From the NCBI RefSeq assembly GCF_004342065.1, contig NZ_SLZU01000001.1, forward strand, positions 620,001 to 684,000: DNA of 64,000 nt, in the 5' to 3' direction. The stretch comes from Primorskyibacter sedentarius (GTDB lineage: Bacteria > Pseudomonadota > Alphaproteobacteria > Rhodobacterales > Rhodobacteraceae). Positions 47,391 through 56,739 of the stretch are shown here, piece after piece. Numbering within the stretch: the stretch's first letter is position 1; each line of letters begins with the position of its first letter. Under the pieces are notes generated by a model. That model made no database searches. It had not been told where the DNA came from and saw only the letters and a list, made by a program, of their open reading frames with translations. Made by a program: the position numbers and the translations under genes.

Positions 47391-47573
47391 ATGTCGAAGC
47401 CCAAGAAGAAAAACCAGAAAGACAGTCAGTTGGTGATGCGCCTGCCCAAAGGCGAGAGGGACGCATTTGTTTCGCTTTGCAAGGATCTTGATACCTCTGC
47501 CGCGCGCGAAATCCGGCGCTTCATCCGGCAATTTCTGAGCGAGCACGAACAGCCATCCGAGAAAGACACCTGA
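47391..47573 (+). CDS. Small ribbon-helix-helix-like DNA-binding protein
   Basis: A 60-residue basic protein. A short N-terminal strand (SQLVMRLPK, 12-20) is followed by two helices (GERDAFVSLCKDLD and AAREIRRFIRQFLSEH), the layout of Arc/CopG/ParD-type ribbon-helix-helix repressors, which bind palindromes as dimers. The ribosome site is AAGAGG. It is monocistronic with a palindrome over its -10 region, so autoregulation is likely; binding to the same palindrome before the 46437 gene would also control that gene. The fold is inferred from a short sequence. It is convergent with puuD. Confidence 0.65.
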   Translation: MSKPKKKNQKDSQLVMRLPKGERDAFVSLCKDLDTSAAREIRRFIRQFLSEHEQPSEKDT

Positions 47574-47610
47574 GAACTGCATATTGGCGCCTTAGCTGCG
47601 ACCCAGAAAG

Positions 47611-48846
47611 TCAGTCCCGCGCTGCGCTTTGATACCAGGACACGATGGCGGCACGGTTGCTGCTCTCCATCGTCGAAATGGCATTGGGTGGTGGCATCGC
47701 ATGGGTCAGGCCGGCCTGCAGATAAATCTCTTTCGCGTGCCGGGCGACATCGCTTGGGGTTTCCAGCAGCACACCTTTCGGGGCCCAGTGCATGCCTTCC
47801 CAAGCAGGCTCCCGGGCGTGGCACATCGAACAATTGCCCAGCACGACGTCGTAGGCGTCCTCGAACCCGTCTGCAGCCGCAAACCGTTGCTCGTAAGGTG
47901 TCAGGTCGCGCGCTTCTGCCTCTTCATAGCTGTCATGCATTGAAGCCGTCGACAGCCAGGCAATCAACACAAACAGGATCACCGTGACCGCCCAGGTCCA
48001 GTGCGGCCCTTTGCCAGTGGCGTGCAACGTGTTGAAGTAGTGCCGGATGGTCACCCCCGTCAGGAAGACGAGGCTGGCGATGATCCAGTTATACTCTGTG
48101 GCAAAGGCCAGAGGGTAGTGGTTGGACAGCATCAAGAAGATCACCGGCAAGGTCAGGTAGTTGTTATGGGTGGACCGCAGCTTGGCGATCTTGCCGTATT
48201 TTGGGTCCGGCGTGCGGCCTTCCTGCAGATCCTTCACCACGATGCGCTGGTTCGGCATGATGATGAAAAAGACATTGGCCGTCATGATCGTTGCGGTGAA
48301 AGCGCCCAGATGCAGCATGGCGGCGCGGCCGGTGAAGATCTGGTTATAGCCCCAGGCCATGATCACAAGGATCACGAAAAGCAGCACCATCAGCGCGGTC
48401 GGCGTTTCGCCCAGCCGGGATTTGCACAGGTAATCATAGGCAACCCAGCCGATGGTCAGCGACCCGGCAGAAATCACGATACCCTGCCACAGCGCAAGAT
48501 CGGCCTTGTTGGGATCCAGCAGGAACAGCTCTCCGCCCACCCAATAGACGATCATCAAGAGAGCGGCGCCCGACAGCCATGTCGTGTAACTTTGCCATTT
48601 ATGCCAGATCAAATGCTCTGGCATGTGTTCCGGCGCGACCATGTATTTCTGGATATGGTAGAAGCCGCCGCCATGGACCTGCCATTCCTCACCCGTCACG
48701 CCTGCGGGCATTCCCGGCGCTTTGACCAACCCCAGATCCAGCGCGATGAAGAAGAACGACGCCCCGATCCACGCCATCGCGGTGATGACATGCAGCCAAC
48801 GGACCACGAAGGCGACCCATTCCCACATTGTGGCGATATCGTACAT
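47611..48846 (-). CDS. puuD: Urate hydroxylase/oxidase PuuD (membrane, cytochrome c domain)
   Basis: A 411-residue integral-membrane protein of the PuuD family, which converts urate to 5-hydroxyisourate, passing electrons to a c-type cytochrome and not to oxygen directly. Eight or nine helices are visible (from VRWLHVITAMAWIGASFFFIALDL). A C-terminal cytochrome c domain with a single CSMCH heme motif (339-343) follows. Methionine-rich end segments (THAMPPPNAIST) probably supply the axial ligand. PuuD replaces the soluble uricase; no uricase gene is in the cluster. It is in the same orientation as the hydroxyisourate hydrolase gene upstream. Confidence 0.93.
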   Translation of the reverse strand: MYDIATMWEWVAFVVRWLHVITAMAWIGASFFFIALDLGLVKAPGMPAGVTGEEWQVHGGGFYHIQKYMVAPEHMPEHLIWHKWQSYTTWLSGAALLMIVYWVGGELFLLDPNKADLALWQGIVISAGSLTIGWVAYDYLCKSRLGETPTALMVLLFVILVIMAWGYNQIFTGRAAMLHLGAFTATIMTANVFFIIMPNQRIVVKDLQEGRTPDPKYGKIAKLRSTHNNYLTLPVIFLMLSNHYPLAFATEYNWIIASLVFLTGVTIRHYFNTLHATGKGPHWTWAVTVILFVLIAWLSTASMHDSYEEAEARDLTPYEQRFAAADGFEDAYDVVLGNCSMCHAREPAWEGMHWAPKGVLLETPSDVARHAKEIYLQAGLTHAMPPPNAISTMESSNRAAIVSWYQSAARD

Positions 48847-49045
48847 CTAATGTCTCCCGAGAATTCGTGTTCGCAGATCAGGCGAGTTGCAGTTTTCCGG
48901 CATTGCGCGCGCATGCCAAGGGGTATCGCCTTTTTAAGGGCCATGACCCGGCTGAAAGATGCCCGCATGGGCAAAATTGGCTTTGGTCCGTGCAATCAGC
49001 GGCTCGCCGGATGCAGATGTCGTCGCAAAGCCCCTGTGCCGCGGG

Positions 49046-49402
49046 TCAACTGCCCCGGTATGTGGAGTATCCGTAGGGCGATAGCAGCAGCGGGACGTGG
49101 TAATGTGCCTCCGGGTCGGACATGCCGAAACGGATCGGGATCTGATCAAGAAACAACACCTCGCCCTCGGCCTGCCCGGTGTCGCGCAGATAGTCGCCGA
49201 CAAAGAAAATCAACTCGTAGCTTCCGGTCTTGAAGCTTTCTGTCGGCAGAATCGGGGCATCTGTACGTCCGTCACTATTGGTGACAGCCTCGGCGATCTT
49301 CTTGTGTGAATTGCCCGACACTCGGTACAGCGCGATATGGATGCCTTCGGCAGGGCAGCCGCGCGCGGTATCAAGAATATGGGTTGTCAGGTATCCGGAC
49401 AT
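49046..49402 (-). CDS. uraH: 5-hydroxyisourate hydrolase
   Basis: A 118-residue transthyretin-related enzyme (PucM/UraH), which hydrolyses the product of urate oxidation to OHCU. The start is taken at 49402 (MSGYLTTHILDTARGCPAEG). It has the catalytic His in THILD, the Arg-containing segment DGRTDAP, the HVPLLLSP block, and the diagnostic C-terminal YRGS. The upstream gene on the other strand is the PuuE-UraD fusion that handles the next steps. A divergent promoter region of 144 bases lies between them. Confidence 0.95.
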   Translation of the reverse strand: MSGYLTTHILDTARGCPAEGIHIALYRVSGNSHKKIAEAVTNSDGRTDAPILPTESFKTGSYELIFFVGDYLRDTGQAEGEVLFLDQIPIRFGMSDPEAHYHVPLLLSPYGYSTYRGS

Positions 49403-49546
49403 GGGTCGTATCACTCCATTTTGGGGCAGTCTCTCAATTCGATCCGCCAAAGGCAAACCCCGAACTGCACGGTGCTGACTTTCGGTTCATCTGAAAACCT
49501 GCTCAACTGTGCCGAAATGAACGCATCTCATGCAGGAGGGCAAGAC

Positions 49547-50959
49547 TTGAGACGTTACCCACGCGACATGACGGGCTATGGCGCGACCCCGCCCGCCGCA
49601 AACTGGCCAAACGGGGCGAAAATCGCTGTCCAGATCGTGCTGAATTACGAAGAAGGCGGCGAGAACAACATCCTGCACGGCGATCCTGCCTCCGAGGCGT
49701 TCCTGTCCGAGATCACGGGCGCACAGCCCTGGCCCGGTCAGCGGCATTGGAACATGGAATCGATTTACGAATACGGCGCGCGTGCCGGGTTCTGGCGTGT
49801 TCACCGGCTGTTGGGGGATTTGCCGGTCACTGTCTACGGTGTGACCTCGGCGCTGGCACGTGCGCCAGAGCAGGTGGCCGCGATGAAGGACGCAGGCTGG
49901 GAGATTGCCAGCCACGGCCTGAAATGGATCGAACACAAGGACATGCCAGAGGAGGAAGAGCGCGCAACCATTGCCAAGGCGATACGTCTGCATACCGAAG
50001 TGACCGGCACCCCGCCGCGCGGCTGGTATACCGGGCGCTGTTCCAACAACACGGTCCGCCTTGCCGCCGAGACCGGGCAGTTTGCCTATGTCGCGGACAG
50101 CTATGCGGATGACCTGCCCTACTGGATGCAGTTCGGCGACCGCGACCAGTTGATCGTGCCCTACACGATGGATTGCAACGACATGCGCTTTGCCATTCAG
50201 GCGGGTTTCACCAATGGCGATCAGTTCGAAAGCTATCTCAAGGACAGTTTCGATTACCTTTATGCCGAAGGCTGCGCCGGTTCGCCCAAAATGTTGTCAA
50301 TCGGTTTGCACTGCCGCCTGATCGGGCGACCGGGCCGCGCCGCTGCGTTGCAGCGAGCCCTCGAACATTTCAAATCGCATGAAGGCGTCTGGTTTGCCAC
50401 TCGCCTTGAAATTGCTGAACACTGGGCAAAGGAGAACCCGCCGGTGCACCTTGAGCGTCCTTCCCAGATGGATCGTGACAGCTTTGTCGCGGAATTTGGC
50501 GGCGTGTTCGAACATAGCCCATGGATCGCAGAGGCCGCGCACGGATTGGAACTGGGGCCGACCCATGACACCCCCAAAGGGGTCCATCAGGCATTGGCGC
50601 GCATCTTCCGCAGCGCGCCAGAGGGAAAGCGGCTTGAGGTGCTCAACGCCCATCCAGACCTTGCAGGCAAGCTGGCCGAGGCCAAACGGCTGACTGCCGA
50701 TTCCGCGGCAGAGCAGGCCTCTGTCGGGCTGGACGCGCTGACGGATGACGAACGCACCAGGTTGACCGAGATGAACAGCGCCTATACCGCGAAATTCGGA
50801 TTTCCCTTCATCATTGCGGTGCGTGACAATACCAAGTCATCCATCATCGACAGCTTTCAGCGCCGGATCGAAAACGACCGCGACAGCGAATTCGCCGAGG
50901 CCTGCCGACAGGTGGAACGGATCGCGGAACTGCGTCTTGAAGAAAAGCTGCGAAGATGA
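49547..50959 (+). CDS. puuE: PuuE allantoinase fused to OHCU decarboxylase (UraD)
   Basis: A 470-residue bifunctional enzyme. The start is TTG at 49547: AGGAGGG sits seven bases upstream and the N-terminus MRRYPRDMTGYGATPP matches the family. An ATG at 49517 would add a poorly fitting leader. Residues 1 to about 305 are a polysaccharide-deacetylase-fold allantoinase (PuuE), with GVTSALARAPEQVAAMKDAGWEIASHGLKW and the HCRLIGRPGR segment. Residues from about 310 are a UraD domain (FEHSPWIAEAAH, LNAHPDLAG, KFGFPFIIAV), which makes (S)-allantoin from OHCU. The two consecutive steps are thus joined in one chain. It overlaps allA by four bases. Confidence 0.92.
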   Translation: MRRYPRDMTGYGATPPAANWPNGAKIAVQIVLNYEEGGENNILHGDPASEAFLSEITGAQPWPGQRHWNMESIYEYGARAGFWRVHRLLGDLPVTVYGVTSALARAPEQVAAMKDAGWEIASHGLKWIEHKDMPEEEERATIAKAIRLHTEVTGTPPRGWYTGRCSNNTVRLAAETGQFAYVADSYADDLPYWMQFGDRDQLIVPYTMDCNDMRFAIQAGFTNGDQFESYLKDSFDYLYAEGCAGSPKMLSIGLHCRLIGRPGRAAALQRALEHFKSHEGVWFATRLEIAEHWAKENPPVHLERPSQMDRDSFVAEFGGVFEHSPWIAEAAHGLELGPTHDTPKGVHQALARIFRSAPEGKRLEVLNAHPDLAGKLAEAKRLTADSAAEQASVGLDALTDDERTRLTEMNSAYTAKFGFPFIIAVRDNTKSSIIDSFQRRIENDRDSEFAEACRQVERIAELRLEEKLRR

Positions 50960-51441
50960 CTGTGCGCATCAGGATACAGCCTTTGACGGCAGAGGCGTTC
51001 ATGCCCTACGGCGATGTGCTTGATGCCACGGGCGCGCCGGACAAGCTGATCAATCAGGGCCGGTGCGGGCGCTACCACGATCAGGCGCGGCTCGACTTTG
51101 CCGATGGCCGGGCCGGTATCAGCATCTTCCAAAGCGAAGCAGCGCACCTGCCCCTGCGGCTGGAGATGATGGAGCGTCACCCCGAAGGCAGTCAGGCCTT
51201 CATCCCGATGAGCGCGGATCCATTCCTTGTCGTCGTCGCGGATGATGCGGGCGGCACACCTGCAAATCCCAAGGCGTTTCGGACCCAACCCGGTCAGGCA
51301 ATCAACCTGCTGTGCGGAACATGGCACGGCGTCCTGACCCCGCTGTCAGAGCCAGGTCTGTTCGCCGTCATCGACCGGATCGGCGCGGGCCCAAATCTAC
51401 AGGAGCACTGGTTCGAACAGGACTACCTGATCGAAGACTGA
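50956..51441 (+). CDS. allA: Ureidoglycolate lyase
   Basis: A 161-residue cupin-fold enzyme that splits ureidoglycolate into glyoxylate and urea, the last step of allantoin degradation. Recognisable sequences are IQPLTAEAFMPYGDVLDATG, RLEMMERHPEGSQAFIPM, and the metal/substrate region INLLCGTWHGVLTPLSEPGLFAVIDRIG. It follows the PuuE-UraD fusion with an ATGA overlap and is 55 bases ahead of the purine permease gene. The allantoate amidohydrolase step is not encoded here. Confidence 0.94.
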   Translation: MTVRIRIQPLTAEAFMPYGDVLDATGAPDKLINQGRCGRYHDQARLDFADGRAGISIFQSEAAHLPLRLEMMERHPEGSQAFIPMSADPFLVVVADDAGGTPANPKAFRTQPGQAINLLCGTWHGVLTPLSEPGLFAVIDRIGAGPNLQEHWFEQDYLIED

Positions 51442-51496
51442 AAAATGTGATCGGCAAAAGCTGACACGCAACAACACTCAGGGGAGTACGACTAGA

Positions 51497-52939
51497 ATGG
51501 CACATTCGTCCATCGGGACACCGGAACAGCTCCGGGATCCGAATTACACACCGGCGCTTCAACGCGCCATTCCGCTGGGCATCCAGCACGTGCTTGCGAT
51601 GTTCGTCTCGAACGTGACGCCCGCGATCATCATCGCCGGGGCGGCCGGATTTGGCTTTGGGTCCGATGCAGGCGCGCAGGGCTTTCCGGACATGACCTAC
51701 CTGATCCAGATGGCAATGTTGTTTGCGGGCATCGCCACGCTGTTCCAGACCATCGGTTTTGGCCCGGTTGGCGCGCGGCTGCCGATCGTGCAAGGCACCA
51801 GCTTTGCCTTCATTCCGATCATGATCCCGCTTGTCGCGGGCAAAGGGGTCGAGGCGCTGCCCGCGTTGTTCGGGGGCGTCGTGATCGGTGGTCTGTTCCA
51901 CATGTTCATCGCCACGTTCATCGGCAAGATCCGCTTTGCCCTGCCCCCGCTTGTGACCGGGCTTGTGGTCACGATGATCGGATTGGCGCTGGTCAAGGTC
52001 GGCATTCAATATGCCGCCGGTGGTGTTCCGGCGATAAATTCCCCGGAATATGGCTCCCTGCTTAACTGGTCGGCGGCGCTGGTTGTCATCCTTGTGACGC
52101 TGGGCCTGAAATTCTATGCCAAGGGCATGCTTGCGGTCTCTGCCGTCGTCATTGGCATTCTCGCAGGCTATGTCTACGCGCTGCTCATGGGCATGATCAC
52201 GGTCGAGGGCATCGCCACCAGCTGGGGCCGTGCGGCGCCTGTCGCTTTGCCGATGCCGTTCAAATACGGGTTCGAGTTCAGCTTTGCCGCGATCATCGGC
52301 TTCTGCCTGATGGCGTTTGTCTCGGCGGTGGAAACCGTCGGCGACGTATCGGGCATCACCAAGGGCGGCGCGGGCCGCGAGGCGACCGAGGCAGAGATCA
52401 CCGGTGCCACCTATGCTGACGGTCTGGGCACGGCCGTGGCCGGTGTGTTCGGCGGTTTTCCAAACACCTCGTTCAGCCAGAATGTCGGACTGATCGCCAT
52501 GACCGGTGTGATGAGCCGCCATGTCGTGACCATTGGCGCCATTTTCCTTATCCTCTGCGGTCTGATCCCGAAAGTCGGCGCCGTGATCCGCACCATCCCG
52601 ATTGAGGTTCTGGGCGGCGGCGTCATCGTGATGTTCGGCATGGTCGTAGCGGCAGGCATTTCGATGCTGTCGGACGTGAAATGGAACCGCCGGAACATGG
52701 TGATCTTTGCCATTGCGCTGTCCATCGGCCTTGGGCTGCAGCTTGACCCCAAGGCTGTCCAATACCTGCCTGACTCGGTTCGCATCCTGATGACAAGCGG
52801 CCTGCTGCCTGCCGCCCTGATCGCAATCGTTCTGAACCTGGTACTGCCGGAAGAGCTGTCAGACGAGGCGACAGAGGAGGTCTCTGGCGGCCTGTCGGGA
52901 CACGCGAAGGGCGAGCTGACAGGCAACACCCGCACCTGA
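51497..52939 (+). CDS. Purine (urate/xanthine) permease, NCS2 family
   Basis: A 480-residue transporter of the nucleobase:cation symporter-2 family with about 14 helices. The landmark sequences are LQHVLAMFVSNVTPAIII, FGPVGARLPIVQGTSFAFIPIM, EFSFAAIIGFCLMAFVSAVETVGDVSGITKG (substrate-binding helix) and NVGLIAMTGVMSRHV. It probably brings urate or xanthine into the cell for the neighbouring urate-degradation enzymes, and resembles UacT/PucJ-type proteins. A start with GGGGAG ribosome site is 55 bases after allA. A hairpin terminates the unit. Confidence 0.9.
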   Translation: MAHSSIGTPEQLRDPNYTPALQRAIPLGIQHVLAMFVSNVTPAIIIAGAAGFGFGSDAGAQGFPDMTYLIQMAMLFAGIATLFQTIGFGPVGARLPIVQGTSFAFIPIMIPLVAGKGVEALPALFGGVVIGGLFHMFIATFIGKIRFALPPLVTGLVVTMIGLALVKVGIQYAAGGVPAINSPEYGSLLNWSAALVVILVTLGLKFYAKGMLAVSAVVIGILAGYVYALLMGMITVEGIATSWGRAAPVALPMPFKYGFEFSFAAIIGFCLMAFVSAVETVGDVSGITKGGAGREATEAEITGATYADGLGTAVAGVFGGFPNTSFSQNVGLIAMTGVMSRHVVTIGAIFLILCGLIPKVGAVIRTIPIEVLGGGVIVMFGMVVAAGISMLSDVKWNRRNMVIFAIALSIGLGLQLDPKAVQYLPDSVRILMTSGLLPAALIAIVLNLVLPEELSDEATEEVSGGLSGHAKGELTGNTRT

Positions 52940-52954
52940 ACGGCGGTTTACATT

Positions 52955-52987
52955 GCGGATATCCCGGCCTAGGTCCGGGGTATCCGC
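52955..52987 (+). terminator. Hairpin after purine permease
   Basis: A 13-base-pair stem (GCGGATATCCCGG with CCGGGGTATCCGC, one G-U pair) and a seven-base loop. It is immediately downstream of the permease stop, without a strong T-run. Confidence 0.75.
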
Positions 52988-53180
52988 GCCATTCCTTTGA
53001 CCGGGCTGAGCGCAAGCGATGCAACATAGCCCCGCCCCGACACGCCCTGTCGCGCCGGTCTTATTGGGTGTCACCCACGCGCCTACACCCGGTTTGGCGC
53101 GTCTTGCGCTCTGGACAGTGTGGGTCCACCACGAAGACGCAGGCTTTACGCCGGAGGGGGTGCGTTTCATAAGGCGGGTC

Positions 53181-55619
53181 ATGGATCGTTTACCCATTGA
53201 TGATGCCCTGCCCGAACTGATCTCTTCCCTCTCCGCGCAGGGGCGTGCGGTGTTGCAGGCGCCGCCCGGGGCCGGCAAGACGACGCGCGTCCCTCTCGCG
53301 ATGCTCGATGCCCGGCTCACAGACGGCCGTATCCTGATGCTGGAGCCGCGCAGGCTTGCAGCGCGCGCCGCGGCGGAACGTATGGCCGAAACGCTGGGCC
53401 AACCCGTCGGCCAGCAGGTTGGATACCGCATCCGCGGCGAGGCAAAGGTCGGGCGCGACACGCGGATCGAGGTGGTCACAGAGGGCATCCTGACACGGAT
53501 GATCCAGTCCGATCCAGAGCTTTCCGGTATCGGCGCTGTCATCTTCGACGAATTCCACGAGCGGTCTCTCAACGCTGATCTTGGCCTCGCGCTATGTCTC
53601 GAAATCGCGGGCGCGCTGCGCGACGACCTGATCCTGCTGGCCATGTCGGCAACTCTGGATGCCGCACCGGTGGCAGAGCTGATGAGCGCGCCTGTCATTT
53701 CTTCGCAAGGGCGCAGCTTTCCGGTCGAGACGCGCCACCTGCCGCGCCCGCTTGATCGCCGCGCGCGGCTGGAGCATGCCGTGGCAGAACAGGTGCTGGT
53801 GGCGCTGCGCGAGACGACCGGCGGGGTGCTGGTCTTTCTCCCCGGCGAGGGCGAGATCCGCCGGGTCGAAGCGGCCCTGTCCGGCCAATTGCCGAAGGGA
53901 TGCGTCCTGCGCCCACTGTTCGGCGCGATGCCCTTTGCCGATCAGCGTGCGGCCATCCGGCCTGACACGTCCTGCCGCAAGATCGTGCTGGCCACGGCCA
54001 TCGCCGAAACCTCGCTGACAATCGAGGATGTGCGCGTGGTCATCGACGCAGGCCGGGCGCGGCGCGCGCGGTTCGATCCGGGATCGGGCATGTCGCGACT
54101 GGTGACCGAACGTGTCACGCGAGCCGAGGCCACACAGCGGGCGGGCCGCGCGGGGCGCGTGGCCGAAGGCGTGGCCTACCGGATGTGGACTCGCGGGGAA
54201 GAGGGCGCATTATCTGCCTTTCCACCCGCAGAGATCGACACGGCGGACCTGACCGGGCTTGCGCTGGAACTGGCGCTATGGGGGGCAGAGGCGGCTGAGA
54301 TGCCATTCCTGACGCAGCCAAATCCCGGCGCGCTGGCAGAGGCGCAGGCGCTTTTGCGGATGCTGGGCGCGTTGGATGAAAGCGGCCGCATCACGGATCA
54401 TGGCAAGGCGCTGGCAGCACTTCCCCTGCATCCACGCCTGGGACATATGTTGGTGCGCGCGGGGCGAGGTGCTGCCCTGTTGGCCGCGCTGCTGGCCGAC
54501 CGCGACCCGCTGCGTGGCGCGCCGGTCGATCTGGCCCTGCGGCTGGAGGCGCTGCGCGACCCAAAGGCGTATGCCAAACACCGCCCGTGGCCTGCCGATC
54601 GCGGCGCGGTGTCGCGCATCCGCACAGAGGCAAAGCGGCTGGAACGATCTGCAAAGGGCGACGGGCAGCTTTCACCAGCGGCCATGGCCGCGCTTGCCTA
54701 TCCTGATCGCGTGGGCCTGCGCCGCAGTGGCGAGGCGCCGCGCTATGTCCTTTCGGGCGGCAAAGGGGCCGTAATGGGCGATGCAGATCCGCTTGCAGGC
54801 CAGCGCCTGATCGTCGTGACAGATACCGATGGCAACCCCCGCGAGGCCCGGATCCGCCAGGCGATAGCCCTGTCCGAAGCGGAATTGCGCAGCTTGTTTC
54901 CTGACCGCATCGCCTGGGTAAATGTCTGCGAGTGGTCACGCCGCGAACGCCGCGTTGTCGCCCGTCAGCAAGAGCGTTTCGGCGCGTTGGCGCTGGATGA
55001 CCGGTTGTGGAAGGACGCCCCCTCCGAGGCGGTTGCCCGCGCGATGCTGGAGGGCATTCGCGAGCTGGGGTTTGCCTTCTCGGACAAGGCACAGCTCTTT
55101 CGGGCCCGTGTGGCGTTGGCCCGTGCCGATGGCGCGTCTCTTCCCGACATGTCGGATGACGCGCTCATGGCCCGGCTTGAGGACTGGCTATTGCCCTATA
55201 TCACCGGTGTCAAAAGCGCCGCGGACTGGAAACGGTTCGAGCCGCTGGATGCCCTTCGCGCCATGCTGAGCTGGGAGGAGATGCAAGCGCTGGACCGCGC
55301 GGTGCCTGCGCATTTCACCACCCCGTTGGGGCGCGCGATCCCGATCGACTATTCCGGCGAGGCACCCGAGATCAGTCTGCGCCTGCAGGAGATGTTCGGC
55401 CAGACCACCCACCCCACCGTGGCGGGGCAGGCATTGCGGGTGACGCTGCTGTCGCCTGCCGGGCGCCCGGTGCAGACAACGATGGACCTTCCGGGCTTTT
55501 GGGCGACGTCCTATGCGGACGTTCGCAAGGACATGCGCGGACGCTACCCCCGACACCCCTGGCCCGAGGATCCAACCGAGGCCGACCCGACCCTGCGCGC
55601 AAAACCGCGCGGGCAATAG
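53181..55619 (+). CDS. hrpB: ATP-dependent helicase HrpB
   Basis: An 812-residue DEAH-family helicase of the HrpB type, of unresolved role in RNA metabolism. The start is taken at ATG 53181 (MDRLPIDDALPELISSL), six bases after an AAGG; an upstream frame would add a non-homologous leader. It has motif I GAGKTT (30-35), the motif II DEFHE (117-121), motif VI QRAGRAGRVAEG, and the HrpB-specific C-terminal domain (KDMRGRYPRHPWPEDP at the end). Monocistronic, it lies after the purine permease. Full length. Confidence 0.95.
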   Translation: MDRLPIDDALPELISSLSAQGRAVLQAPPGAGKTTRVPLAMLDARLTDGRILMLEPRRLAARAAAERMAETLGQPVGQQVGYRIRGEAKVGRDTRIEVVTEGILTRMIQSDPELSGIGAVIFDEFHERSLNADLGLALCLEIAGALRDDLILLAMSATLDAAPVAELMSAPVISSQGRSFPVETRHLPRPLDRRARLEHAVAEQVLVALRETTGGVLVFLPGEGEIRRVEAALSGQLPKGCVLRPLFGAMPFADQRAAIRPDTSCRKIVLATAIAETSLTIEDVRVVIDAGRARRARFDPGSGMSRLVTERVTRAEATQRAGRAGRVAEGVAYRMWTRGEEGALSAFPPAEIDTADLTGLALELALWGAEAAEMPFLTQPNPGALAEAQALLRMLGALDESGRITDHGKALAALPLHPRLGHMLVRAGRGAALLAALLADRDPLRGAPVDLALRLEALRDPKAYAKHRPWPADRGAVSRIRTEAKRLERSAKGDGQLSPAAMAALAYPDRVGLRRSGEAPRYVLSGGKGAVMGDADPLAGQRLIVVTDTDGNPREARIRQAIALSEAELRSLFPDRIAWVNVCEWSRRERRVVARQQERFGALALDDRLWKDAPSEAVARAMLEGIRELGFAFSDKAQLFRARVALARADGASLPDMSDDALMARLEDWLLPYITGVKSAADWKRFEPLDALRAMLSWEEMQALDRAVPAHFTTPLGRAIPIDYSGEAPEISLRLQEMFGQTTHPTVAGQALRVTLLSPAGRPVQTTMDLPGFWATSYADVRKDMRGRYPRHPWPEDPTEADPTLRAKPRGQ

Positions 55620-55725
55620 ACAGTACGGGCGCCGTCGGGCTGCTCAGGGCGCACTGACAGACGCAAGCACCGCCCACGTCCGCACATGCCCGACGCCCGC
55701 ATTTCGACGCTTGGACGTCAGAGGT

Positions 55726-56652
55726 TCAGACGCCCAGACACCAGCGCATGATCGCCTTTTGCGCGTGCAGGCGGTTCTCTGCTTCATCGAAGATCACCGA
55801 ATGCGGGCCGTCCATGACTTCGGATGTCGCCTCGTCGTCGCGATGCGCGGGCAGGCAATGCATGAACAACGCGTCGGGTTTGGCGTTGGACATCAGCCGC
55901 TGGTTCACCTGGTAGCCGCGCAGCTGGTTGTGCCGCCGCTCGCGGGCGGATTGTGGATCGTGCATGCTGACCCATGTGTCGGTCACGACCAGATCGGCGC
56001 CTTCGACGGCCTTCATCGGGTCACGCTCGATTTCAATGTTCACGCCCTTGGCGCGTGCCTCCTCGACAAAGCCCGCTTCGGGATCCAGCGTTTGCGGGCC
56101 GGTGAAGGTGAAATCGAACCCCAGCTGCCCGGCCGCATGGATGAACGAGACGCAGACATTGTTGCCATCGCCAGACCAGACAACCTTTTTGCCCGCGATC
56201 GGGCCGCGATGCTCTTCGAAGGTCTGGATATCGGCCATTATCTGGCAGGGATGGGACCGGTTGGTCAGCCCGTTGATCACCGGCACATCCGCGTGCTCGG
56301 CCATCTCCAGCAGGGTCTGCTCCTCGAATGTCCGGATCATGATCAGGTCAACATAGCGGCTGAGCACGCGGGCCGTATCGGCGATCGTCTCGCCATGGCC
56401 AAGCTGCATGTCGGCGCCCGACAGCACCATCGTCTGTCCGCCCATCTGGCGCACCCCGACGTCAAAGCTGACCCGCGTCCGGGTCGAGGGTTTTTCGAAG
56501 ATCAGCGCGACCATGTGGCCAGCAAGCGGCTGTTCGTCATCCGGCGCGCCCTTTGGCCGGCCAAGGCGCGCGGCCTTCATCGCCTTGCCTGCATCAATGA
56601 TCTGCCGAAGCTGATCGGGATCCGTCGTATGTATATCCAGAAAATGGGTCAT
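55726..56652 (-). CDS. argF: Ornithine carbamoyltransferase
   Basis: A 308-residue enzyme that makes citrulline from ornithine and carbamoyl phosphate in arginine synthesis. It has [11 protein letters not shown] (56-66), the HPCQ motif in [11 protein letters not shown], and the ornithine motif [10 protein letters not shown] near residue 265. The start at 56652 ([15 protein letters not shown]) gives normal length. It is third in an argD - GNAT - argF run on the minus strand and shares carbamoyl phosphate with pyrB. Confidence 0.96.
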   Translation of the reverse strand: MTHFLDIHTTDPDQLRQIIDAGKAMKAARLGRPKGAPDDEQPLAGHMVALIFEKPSTRTRVSFDVGVRQMGGQTMVLSGADMQLGHGETIADTARVLSRYVDLIMIRTFEEQTLLEMAEHADVPVINGLTNRSHPCQIMADIQTFEEHRGPIAGKKVVWSGDGNNVCVSFIHAAGQLGFDFTFTGPQTLDPEAGFVEEARAKGVNIEIERDPMKAVEGADLVVTDTWVSMHDPQSARERRHNQLRGYQVNQRLMSNAKPDALFMHCLPAHRDDEATSEVMDGPHSVIFDEAENRLHAQKAIMRWCLGV

Positions 56653-56739
56653 GTCTTTTTTCGCTTTATTGTCTGCCGGCAAGATACGGCCTGTCGTCGG
56701 AGCGTTCACCCCGTTGGAAATGTGGCAAGAGTGTATCGG

